A stretch of 64,000 nucleotides of DNA from Ancistrus triradiatus (lineage: Eukaryota > Chordata > Actinopteri > Siluriformes > Loricariidae): NCBI GenBank assembly GCA_025084515.1, contig JAJAGP010000764.1, positions 62,001 through 126,000 on the forward strand, given 5' to 3'. Under the pieces are notes generated by a model that saw only the letters and a program-made list of their open reading frames with translations, was not told the DNA's origin and did no database searches. Below are positions 55,240 through 64,000 of the stretch, in pieces. The translations under genes and the position numbers were made by a program. The number at the start of each line of letters is the position of its first letter. Within the stretch, counting starts at the first letter, position 1.

Positions 55240-55485
55240 CAACAGGAGCAAGGTTACATCGATACTAGTCAGACACATTCATACTGCACCAATTTAGATC
55301 GACTAGTTAATGTAATGCATGTCTTTGGAATGCAGGAGGAAACCAGAGTACCTGGAGTAAACCCACACGGACACAAGAATTACATGCAAACTCCACACAT
55401 TCAGAGACCATGGTCGGGATTGAACCGGGGAATTCTGGAGCTGTGAGGCGACCATAAGCACAAGGTAAGGTTGCACCTCTACAGT
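55240..55485 (-). repeat. Interspersed repeat family E, inverted
   Basis: Minus-strand copy with gcatgtctttggaatgcagg, accagagtacctggagtaaa and atgcaaactccacacattca, the reverse of the family's plus-strand order at 59500-59590. Confidence 0.65.
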
Positions 55486-56096
55486 GAAATAAGATTTTCT
55501 CATTTTTTTTGAAATAGTTAAAAAATTGAAAATCGTATGTAGTGGTCAGTGTTGATATTACATAAATCGGTGTATGGGAAACACTTCAGTATTTTGGATA
55601 TTTAGACAATACACTACAGTATCAAATATACCATTGCTAAGTAAGGTATATAATATGGTTAACGTCCAGTTCGTGTAACTCGCAATTTCACATAACGTAT
55701 TGTGGACGCTACAAAACACACACCTGTGCATATAATAAAATTGTACCTAATTGTGGTTAAACATTCATGTTTAATTAGTGAAAATGCATCAAATCTGTTT
55801 CTGTAAACTGAAACTTCACTAGCTAATAAGATATTTTGAAATTAGTTTGTACAATAACTTTTTTAAACTTAATTATTTCTTAAATTGTAAAATTAAACTT
55901 TTTATACAGTAACATGTTTAATGAACATTAAAGACTTGACATTATTTGACTTAATTTCTTTGAGTTGTTTAGTACGTTGGCATATTGCTGCCACAGAATG
56001 GGAAAAAAATCCTTCATGCCGTTATTACGAGAAATCGTTAAAATGACATAATTATGCCATAATTACGAGACAATATCTAACTTGGGGGAGCACAGC
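55486..56096. other. AT-rich intronic sequence, unassigned
   Basis: No exon, simple repeat or shared repeat recognised. Confidence 0.35.
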
Positions 56097-56600
56097 GGTA
56101 CCTCGGTTCTGGTTGTTAATTTGTTCCAGAAGGCTTGTCGAGTACTGAGCACAGGAATAATGTAAATTTAATTAATTCGTTCCAGACCCCCAGAAAATCC
56201 ACACTGTATAAGACATTATATGCATTAATGGAGTTGTATTCCGAGAAATCCATCATAAGTTAATGTATCATGAACCAATGAGTTTAATGTAGTCTATACT
56301 GTATCACATTGGAGCCTATTACACATTAACCAGCTGTTGCCAAAATCATTAACACAAAGCTTATTTTATAATACAGTGAAAAATCTCCTATAATTTAGTG
56401 AGGAATGGATTGAAAGTGAAAATGAAAAGCAAAATACTTACTCTATTGGTGAACTCCAGGCGCCAAATGCTAATGCTAACTGCTCAGCTTGAAAGATTCC
56501 TTTCAGTTGGCTCTCATTACTAACCTTTTTAGGACCCATCGGGCCTTATTTGCTTTGAGTATATAGTACTGTTATATGCAGCTAATGTATACAATTAATG
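56097..56600 (+). repeat. Interspersed repeat family C
   Basis: cggtacctcggttctggttg, ttccagaaggcttgtcgagt, gacccccagaaaatccacac and tttattttataatacagtg match 30182-30640 in the same order. Confidence 0.6.
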
Positions 56601-56799
56601 TATAATACAGTTGGATATTTTCTTGTAATTACATGCTGAAGGATTTATTTTTATTTGGTGTGGCAGCAATACGCCACCAGTCTAGAACATCGAGAAAATA
56701 CAATAAGCAAATAATGAAATAACTATACAAGTTCATCATTTCTCAGTATTATACGGCACCTCGGCAATATCATCATTTCTTGCAAACGTGCTAGAGCAC

Positions 56800-57070
56800 G
56801 GTTTGTAAACAGTCAGTAATTATCCTCCACACATATTGTCAGGCTCCGTATTAGCAGCTGCTGCAGCCGAGCACTTTGTGGGTTTGATTGAGTTAGCCCC
56901 CGTGTAAAGCGAGCTAATGAAAAGCAGCGAGGGAGATTACATCCGGCAAGCGGCTCACATAAGCACGCAAGGGCTTGCTGAATAATTGTGAGTCTTACTT
57001 TAATCTGTGGCCCAGTCATTGAAATGACTTTCCTATCAAAGGCCTTCAGTGACTGACAGGAGCAGGGCTT
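56800..57070. promoter_or_regulatory. Candidate conserved non-coding block in fgf5 intron 2
   Basis: Non-repetitive and richer in GC than its surroundings. It includes attagcagctgctgcagcc (overlapping E-boxes), gagctaatgaaaagc, ttgctgaataattgtgagt and ctttcctatcaaaggcctt. It resembles developmental enhancer sequence in texture. Conservation is untested. Confidence 0.3.
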
Positions 57071-57343
57071 GCTTTGTGTAGGCTAAAAATCTCATTAGTC
57101 CATGAAATAGCTTTGTCCACACAGGATGGAGAAAAGCAAGACAGATGTTCAGTCTTTTTTCCAAGCAATTTTCACATGTACTGTATACTGAGCAAACTCT
57201 GCCATTTCATTAATGAAAAGTTTCACTTTTATTTTTTTGGTAATTTCATCAAGAACTCAAATGTATGGCTTAAGACTCAAGGCAATCACTATATGATGAT
57301 ATTAGTTCAAAAATATTTAATGAGGTTGATGCAGATTCTGTAT

Positions 57344-58165
57344 TATACTCCAGGACCTTGAAATGCTTTTTACGGAGCCACTCCTTCGTTGCCCGAGCAG
57401 TGTGTTTGAGATCATGGTCATGCTGGAAGACCATGTTCCATCTTCAATGCTCTCACTGAGGTTTTGGCTAAAAATCTCACGATACATGGCCCCATTCATT
57501 CTTCCCTTAACACGGATCAGCTGTCCTGTCCCCTTTGCAGAAAAACAGCCCCAAAGCATGATGTTTCCACCCCCATGCTTCACAGTAGGTATGGTGTTCT
57601 TGAGATGCAACTCAGCATTCAAACACGACGAGCTGAGTTTTTACCAAAAAATTCTATTTTCTTGTATGTCTTCCGTTTTCTTACAATTGTTCCCACAGTT
57701 GATTTATTCACACCAACTATTGTATTGCTTATTGTAGATTCACTCTTCCCAGCCTGGTGCAGGTCTACAATTTTTGTCAAGGTGTCCTTCGACAGCTCTT
57801 TCTCTTGAGTTTGGAGTCTGACTATTTGAGGCTGTGGACAGGTGTCTTTTATATAGATAATGAGGTCAAACAGGTGCCATTAATACAGGTAACGAGTGGA
57901 GGACAGAAGAGCTTCTTAAAAAATAAGTTACATATCTGTGAGAGTTAAAAATCTTGCTTGTTTGTGGGTGACCAAGTACTTATTTTCCACCATGATTTAC
58001 AATTTTTTTTTTTTTTTAATCCTACAATGTGATTTCCTGTATTTTTTTTCTCATTTTGTCTCTCATAGTTGGTGTACCTATGATGAAAATTACAGACCTC
58101 TCTCATCTTAGGAGTAAGAGAACTTGCACAATCAGTGACTGACTAAATACTTTTTTACCCCACTG
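57344..58165 (-). mobile_element. Tc1 family K relic, 3'-truncated
   Basis: The right end is ttttttaccccactg followed by TA at 58166-58167. The minus strand holds a transposase middle part (NAELHLKNTIPTVKHGGGNI, MLWGCFSAKGTGQLIRVKGR; 57480-57622) and an N-terminal fragment near 57720-57800. The C-terminal part and 3' end are missing at the left. Part of the N-terminus is also deleted. Confidence 0.85.
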
Positions 58166-58167
58166 TA

Positions 58168-59139
58168 CATACACTTATTGTGTATTTCCATAAATTACAA
58201 AAGGTATAGCATGTGTATAACAGTTTATACCTGTCTGGTCAGGCTAGGAATTAAAAGGCAGTTGGTATATAGCATGGGATGGACTAATCTACAATAATAA
58301 TGTTTAATATGGTCTTGAGTATGAATTACCTACACGTATGTACGTAATAATTTGGAGTTTGGTTCTCCTGTTGCTAAAAATATAGCCTGTGGGAAACCAT
58401 ATCGTGTGGCCACGAACAGCCTTGAATAACTTTGATGGTTGAAAAATAAAACTCGTTCTGGTTTACTGAAGAGTGCAGCATAGCAGAAAATGATGCTATT
58501 ACCATATTTTCCAAACATGTCAATCACAGTTTGACCTGCTGTACCTTTGCGTAATCTTGTGGTTTTCCCAGCAAGAGTAATGAGAGGAATATATTTATAT
58601 GGAAAATTTGGACAGATTAGTGATTTGTAATGTGCGTTTTACCCAAAGCTTATTGATTCATTGTTAACAGTAGAGTGACAATGTCATTTTACACCGTTGA
58701 ATTATCGTATCCAACTGCTGTAATGGCAGACTGGCTAGCTAAGTGCTAATAAGCTTGGTTAGCTTTTCAGAGTGCTTGAAATACCTCAGAGTATCCATAA
58801 TGCTTGATTCACAAGAAGGAATACAATTCCTCCCACAGATACACATGGGATTTTATTACATATTGTTGACTATTTACATTCTTAGTGCCTTAACAATAGC
58901 CTGACATAAATATACAAGAACCACAGTATTGACTAGCTACTTGCTAATAAAGTAGCGCACAGTAGTCAAAGGTAGACCTGAGTGTAATTTTACTATTTAA
59001 ACCTTGATCGACATCACGTCTAAGAGTAACCAGATCTATCATTGTTTCTACACTCATTGTGTCCATTTTATCAGTTTCACTTACATTATAGTAACACTTT
59101 GTAGTTCTACAATTACAGACTGTAGTCCGTTTGTTTTTC
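58168..59139. other. Intronic sequence, unassigned
   Basis: No exon or multi-copy repeat recognised. Confidence 0.35.
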
Positions 59140-59310
59140 TAACTACTTTTAGGTCCCACAGATTAGGTACTATTTGGGTGGTGGATCATTCTCAGCACTG
59201 CAGTGACTCTGGTGTGGTGATGATGTGTTTGTGTGTTGTTCTGGTATGAGTGGATCAGACACAGCAGTGCTGCTGGAGTTTTTAAAACACTGCTCACTCA
59301 GTGAGTGTGT
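59140..59310 (+). repeat. Repeat family F, truncated copy
   Basis: gatcattctcagcactgcag, gtatgagtggatcagacaca and agtgctgctggagtttttaa in order. An inverted, more complete copy lies at 59655-59830. Confidence 0.65.
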
Positions 59311-59429
59311 TTACATGCAGTTAATAATCCGATAACTGTAGTAAATGTAATCTGATCAACAAGTTTACATTCTATTGCGGTAATCAGATAATGATAACGA
59401 AAAGCTCCGGGTTTACATGAAACAGGCGA

Positions 59430-59605
59430 AGGGCGCATGGTGGCTTGGTGGGTAGTACCGCTGCCTCACAGCAAGAAGGTCCCAGGGTCCTTCTGTGTGG
59501 AGTCTGCATGTCCTACCTGTGTCTGCGTGGGTTTACTTCGGGTACTCCGGTTTCCTCCCACAGTCCAAAGACATGCATGTTAGGTTCATTGATTACACTA
59601 AATTG
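59430..59605 (+). repeat. Interspersed repeat family E
   Basis: Good copy: gcatggtggcttggtgggta, ctgtgtggagtctgcatgtc, ggtactccggtttcctccca and cagtccaaagacatgcatgt. Confidence 0.7.
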
Positions 59606-59609
59606 GCAC

Positions 59610-59611
<2 letters not shown>

Positions 59612-59651
<40 letters not shown>
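59612..59651. repeat. (TG)n microsatellite
   Basis: About 20 TG units. Confidence 0.95.
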
Positions 59652-59653
<2 letters not shown>

Positions 59654-59654
59654 T

Positions 59655-59990
59655 GTGGGTGGTTTCTTTTTTTTGGTTGGTGGACTATTTTCAGCCCATA
59701 CACACTGACACTGAGGTGTTTAGAAACCTCCGCGCAACTGTTGTCTGATCCACTCATACAGCACAACACACACTAACACACACCACCACCAATTACTGTC
59801 ATGCGTGCTGAGAATGATCCTCCACCCAAAATAGTACCCCTGATCTGTGGTGGTCCTGTGGGGGTCCTGACCCGTAGGTGGACTACTACAGTCTGAATTG
59901 TAGATCTTATTGGAAAGTGGAACTGATAACATTGCACGCAATGAGAGTTGAAACAATGAGGGTGTACCTAATAGTAGATCGTTAGTGTAT
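59655..59990 (-). repeat. Repeat family F, inverted copy
   Basis: Reverse complement order contains gatcattctcagcac, gtatgagtggatcagaca and a closing segment that pairs with gttggtggactattttcagc. It faces the truncated plus-strand copy at 59140-59310. Confidence 0.65.
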
Positions 59991-60399
59991 AATTCCCCAG
60001 TGGAGGTTGCGCTAACTGGACCTCAAACCAGCAAACCAGCAAATGTTCCTGATTCTGAATAATATTTGTCTGCTTCCAATAATGGGTTTTTCTCGGACAG
60101 GAAACTCCTGTGCTGTCCTCCCATCTTTCAGCATATTCGTCATTAGTATAGAGTTACTACTACGAGTTGCTCCCTATTGCAAAGCAGCAATCTTCTCATG
60201 CAAGTTCAACTGCACGTTTTACTAAGGCATTATTCTCCTGTATCTTTTGGCAGCCATTTTTGTTCTCATGAATGAGGCATAGGTATTATCTCTCTCTTGC
60301 CGCCTTCTTCTCTGGTCCTCTCTAAGCGTATTGTTTTGCTAATATCCAGCTGACCCTTTTAAACCTTCGAAAAGATTACATTTTGTAATGGCTTTCTGG
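59991..60399. other. Intronic sequence, unassigned
   Basis: No exon or shared repeat recognised. Confidence 0.35.
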
Positions 60400-60860
60400 T
60401 GAGGGTCCACTGGTGCCATACGCAATCTGTCCGCCTCCCAGCCGTTACTCAGCATAATTTCCCCGTGAAAACATCTAATATTAAATATGACAGACAGTGC
60501 ACCGACATCAGACACTGTGTCAAGCGATAAACCCATGTTGGCCAGCTGCAGCATCATTGGAGAGCTGTCCCCCGGGTTTAAGAGACCCAGTCTGACATGG
60601 GCTATAAATACAACCCTGCAACTGTAGCTGGCCTGCGGGAAATCAAACCTAATCAACATTGACCCGTAGCCACGGCAAGCTGCCTTTCTAATTGTTGATG
60701 ATTTCGGACGGCTCGTAATTCAGTTTTATGTGCAGTCCACAATTTGGCCCGCATTGCCTCTCCCTTGTTAAGCACACGACTTTAATCAATCATCAGTGTT
60801 ATTTAAATGAAGTACAGTTTCTGTCCCCAGAACCGTATTAGATATGGCATTAGTAATTAT
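60400..60860. promoter_or_regulatory. Candidate conserved non-coding region in fgf5 intron 2
   Basis: About 460 bp of non-repetitive, balanced-composition DNA with homeodomain- and SOX-like cores (cctttctaattgttgatg, aattcagttttatgtgc, gcattagtaattattacc, tgggctataaatac). A fragment of a minus-strand frame across it shows no known domain. Conservation is not testable here. Confidence 0.3.
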
Positions 60861-61030
60861 TACCGTACTTATGATACAGCCCTCTGTAAACAGTTTACCT
60901 TCCTACAATGCATACAGAAGTCAGGTTCCCCCCATTCATAATCGCAATAACACATAATATAAGTGAAAAAATTAAGAAACTAAAAGTTTCAATGACATAA
61001 GCATTCATACCATTTGCTATGACAACTGAA
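60861..61030. other. Intronic sequence, unassigned
   Basis: Short AT-rich linker before a Tc1 relic. Confidence 0.35.
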
Positions 61031-61440
61031 ACAGAAGCTTCTTCTTCCTGTCTGAATTTTGGGGTGATTGTGTCTTTTTACTGAGAGGGCTTTCGGTCTG
61101 GCCACTTCTCCATAAATACGCAGATTGGTGATTGTTTGAACTTCTGGAAAGTTTCTCCCCATCTGCACACAGGATCTTTCAATCTCCTTTCTTTGGCATG
61201 ACCTTTTTTGGTTCTTGGTCTCTCTCTGTGCCAAGACCTTCTCCCCCGATATTTAGTTTGGTGGGATGCCATCTTGGTTGTTACAAATTTCTGTCCATTT
61301 AAGAAATTATGGAGGAGCTCTTTGGTAACTTTCATTGAGCAAATTGTCCCTGGATTACTGAGCATTTTTTGCTGCAATTTTAGTGGGGCATAGCAAAATT
61401 TCATTTGGGCTTGTGCCCCAGTCAGGGGTCCTGATGACAC
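61031..61440 (-). mobile_element. Tc1-like transposase N-terminal fragment
   Basis: Minus-strand sequence follows the order of a Tc1 transposase start: a KWHPTKYRGRRSW-like GRP linker near 61240, TKKGHAKERRLKDPV near 61180 and a GRVARRKPL-like end in PDRKPSQ near 61085, with frame changes. Upstream (61290-61400) is the first HTH region, degenerate. The family differs from A, B, J and K. No terminal repeats seen. Confidence 0.55.
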
Positions 61441-61858
61441 TCGTGATTTGTCAGACCATATAAGACTTAAATAACAGGTGCATTAACCAAAGAGCCATTT
61501 AAACAAACAAAACATGTTAATGACTTGTGATTGTTTTTTGTCTCATTTTATATTTAATTAATACTTTTTCTTTGATGGACAGTACCTTTAAAGCGCTTTC
61601 TGTGCTTTTTTCGTTCCCTCCCACAGTCTATCTTTTTGGGTTGGTTTCTCATGCAACAATAAATAAAAATAAAATAAATACAAAACCTTCTTATGACACA
61701 TTCATTAGATAGTATTACAATTCCACTTGAAGCCAAACTGTAATAAAATGTGTATTATTTTTGAATGAATAAAGTACGCTTTGCAAATACTGAATTGCCG
61801 AAAATAAATAGAAATTTTATTTAATGCAAGTTTTGATTGGTGTTAACCTCAAACTCAC
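61441..61858. other. Intronic sequence, unassigned
   Basis: AT-rich end of fgf5 intron 2 next to exon 2. No repeat recognised. Confidence 0.35.
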
Positions 61859-61968
61859 CGTGGCATGAAGCCATCCCTGCGTTGGTTCATGGCTAAAAAC
61901 AAACCGGTTGCTGAAACCCTCGGATCCCTATGACTCCCTTGGACATGGCAAACAAGTTCCAGCACAAC
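61859..61968 (-). pseudogene. fgf5: fgf5 exon 2, disrupted by several indels
   Basis: Middle exon of fgf5. It has a good acceptor (tttgtcgcag before 61968) and a consensus donor (gtgagt after 61859). Pieces in different frames match the FGF5 exon 2 protein VLEIFAVSQGIVGIRGVFSN: VLEL, then FAMSKGVIGIRG, then FSNR, then LAMNQR and LHAT. The exon is 110 bp, whereas FGF exon 2 is normally 104. Comparing by eye I place insertions of 1, 1, 4, 1 and 1 base and one 2-base deletion, net +6. The entry frame meets a TAG near 61926. The splice sites and exon phase are intact, so this is either recent decay or local sequence error. Confidence 0.8.
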
Positions 61969-62985
61969 CTGCGACAAACACAAATACACTGAGTGATTCA
62001 CTTTCTGTTAACGAACGCACAGTAAACCTTTAAAAACCTTTGGGATATACACATGATCTAAGGCACCAAGACATGATCAACAGAGCCATATGTAAAACTA
62101 TTAGTGCGTTTGCTGCAAGAGGACAATCACCTCTAACGTACAGCCGCATATGGAAACCGGATTTTCCCTCATTCTGCGTCATCATAAAAGTGATGAATAT
62201 TCCAATATAACCCTCTTCTCCGGAGTGCTTTCTTCTTTCTTCTTCCGCAGCAATCAATGCTGGATGTTTTAAAGGATGATCATGTGTTGCTGCATCACCG
62301 AACTGCGGAGACGGAGGATCAGAAAAAGCTTTTTGCTGATTGTTTGGTTCTGTTTTAGTGTGTTTCAACACCATATGATTTTACACTTAAGATTACTGTT
62401 CCTCTTTAAGCTCTTAAGATTAACCAGTAACTAACGCTGCCACAGTATGTTCTCCGCATTCCTTGCCAAATATGCCTATATTCAGAGCGCTGTGTCAAGA
62501 TCGCTAAGGGTGAATTCCGTGAACCTTGAGTCCGAGTCAAGCCAGGACTTTTAGTAGTTGAATCCTGGGTCAAGACCAAGATTCGATGACCAAGATGGTG
62601 CCGAGTTTAAGATTAAGATCGGATACGATTATAAAGCGAATGGATAAATTTCATTATCTGTATTTACTTTAGCAGTTCTTTATTACATTACATAATGTAA
62701 ATACATAATTATGTACTTATTATAAATATTAAATTATCATTATTGTATTTGTAACGTAATAACATTATATAAGCTTAAGAATATTATTAATTATTATTAT
62801 ATTATAGTCTTAGTCAATGTAATCTAAGGCAAATGTAACTTGTGGTCAACAAATGATAAGAACATCATTCTGCCTGTCCCCATTTAAATTTTATTAAATT
62901 TGAAAGGAGAAGAATAACTTGACTGCATTTCCTGAGAAACTACAGCAGTGCTTTAAAGTGGGCACGGAAAGCCTATTGCTTGTGT
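61969..62985. other. fgf5 intron 1, unassigned
   Basis: No fgf5 exon 1 (signal peptide and CRVGIGFHLQ region) is found here. It must lie beyond 64000 or be missing. A 114-codon minus-strand frame at 62030-62374 has no known domain. 62640-62840 is very AT-rich. Confidence 0.4.
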
Positions 62986-62989
62986 CGCA

Positions 62990-63270
62990 AACTTTTGGTT
63001 AAATGCTGGGGCGTCCCAAAACTTTTGCCTGTGTACCCATACTTTTGGCCGCCGTGATTTTGGGTGTGTCTTAATACTTTTGGCCGCGAGCGGGGCCGTG
63101 TCCTCTGTGGTGGTGGGGGCACGTAATCCATACTTTGGCCTTGCCGTGATGTGGTGGGCATGTACCATACTTTTGGTCGCATGTAGGGGCGGTTCCAATC
63201 CTTTTTTGATGTGTGTTTGGGGCGGTCCCAATACTTTTTGGCCGCTTGCTGGGGAGTGTCCTAAGACATT
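62990..63270. repeat. Decayed minisatellite
   Basis: About eight imperfect units of roughly 30-40 bp built on gtcccaatacttttggccgc and gggg-rich spacers. Units vary in length and sequence. Open frames across it are by-products. Confidence 0.8.
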
Positions 63271-63273
63271 GGC

Positions 63274-63345
63274 CTCGTGTGTGTGTGTGTGGGTGTGTGT
63301 GTTTGTGGTTGTGGTGTGTGTGTGTGGTGTGTGTGTGTGTCTCAC
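63274..63345. repeat. Imperfect (GT)n tract
   Basis: GT/GGTGT-rich 70 bp continuing from the minisatellite. Confidence 0.9.
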
Positions 63346-64000
63346 AAACACAGTGCTCTATATGACATAATTTCAGTTATAAAATGTGAATTTTGTGTGA
63401 GACATTTGAATCTGAAAGTTTCCATCACTGCATTTCTATGGGAGGTTTAATTTTCTAACTCTTCAAGTGATGAAAAATGATAAAACAGTTCGACCTACCA
63501 AAAACACACACCACACCACACTGCGCGATTATCTGCGTACGGTGTTTAAGTGTGACTGTACATTAAAAGCGGTTTGGCCTGTATTATCGGCAGACATGGG
63601 GGAAGAAGAAACCGCCAATAATAAGTATTATGAGATGTACAATATACAGTGCTTTTCAAGAACTGTCTAATAATTCCTGATATTGTTTTTTTTTTGGCGT
63701 ACATTGTACAGTAAAGCGAGAGGTGACAAAATCACACAAAGTCCTTAACATCAGACTATTCAAAATAAAATGTGTTCAGTGATGGGATAGTGATGAGAAG
63801 AGCAGTATTTGTTTTTAAGAAGTTGTCCCACCTAACCCGAGACTAACCAAGTCCAAATGAGTGTTAATATCTCTACACAATGAAAACAGACTCTGGGATG
63901 TGAACTTTTCTCCAATCTAGTTTATTACAATCATACAGTTGCACCACTGCCTGTGCTTTGGGTGCCTGAGGGGTAATTAAACCCGCTTTGAGAACAAGGA
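63346..64000. other. fgf5 intron 1, unassigned
   Basis: No exon or shared repeat recognised. The 67-codon frame at 63467-63670 has no recognisable domain. Confidence 0.35.

Noticed and set aside
61969..64000. fgf5 exon 1
   Set aside because: No signal peptide or CRVGIGFHLQ-like coding sequence on the minus strand. GC-rich parts here are a minisatellite.

Overview
This window is vertebrate nuclear DNA, almost certainly from a teleost fish. It has intron-exon genes with GT/AG splice sites, tRNA-derived SINEs, APE-type LINE fragments and a very dense load of Tc1/mariner elements. The Tc1 load and the SINE type suggest an ostariophysan such as a catfish, but the sequence cannot fix the species.

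Two host genes are visible, both partial and both on the minus strand. cfap299 (cilia- and flagella-associated protein 299, the C4orf22 orthologue) has three intact exons at 45120-45227, 41967-42097 and 4184-4274; the rest of the gene lies off the left edge. fgf5 (fibroblast growth factor 5) has its last exon at 50714-51066 and its 104-bp-class middle exon at 61859-61968; exon 1 lies off the right edge. The order fgf5 -> cfap299 on one strand matches the human 4q21 order FGF5 -> CFAP299, which supports both calls. All three cfap299 exons are clean. fgf5 exon 2 carries about six small indels and an in-frame stop, and exon 3 has a one-base loss in an A run near the C-terminus. fgf5 is therefore either decaying in this genome or locally mis-assembled.

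Layout from left to right. 1-4183: cfap299 intron 3, with Tc1 relics and a compound microsatellite. 4275-41966: a 37.7-kb cfap299 intron filled with transposons, including a full-length Tc1 (6997-8551), a Tc1 nested in another Tc1 relic (22993-25062), a head-to-head chimeric transposon (21062-22463), a short LTR element with intact 5-bp target duplications (28445-29523) and a second full-length Tc1 (34176-35779). 42098-45119: cfap299 intron 1. 45228-50713: the fgf5-cfap299 intergenic interval, with an RFX X-box and a strong CTCF-like site. 51067-61858: fgf5 intron 2, with a Tc1/LINE junction, inverted LINE tails and more Tc1 relics. 61969-64000: part of fgf5 intron 1, with a decayed minisatellite.

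Repeat labels used here are local. Family A is a Tc1 relic with ends like CAGTACTGTGCAAAAGTCTT. Family B is a Tc1 with ends like CACAGTGGTGCTTGAAAG. Family K is a Tc1 with ends like CAGTGGGGCAAAAAAGTATT. Family J is a Tc1/mariner with ends like GTACCTAATAAAGTGGCC. Families C, D, E and F are interspersed repeats recognised from several copies within the window. Most short open frames are fragments of these elements or simple-repeat artefacts.
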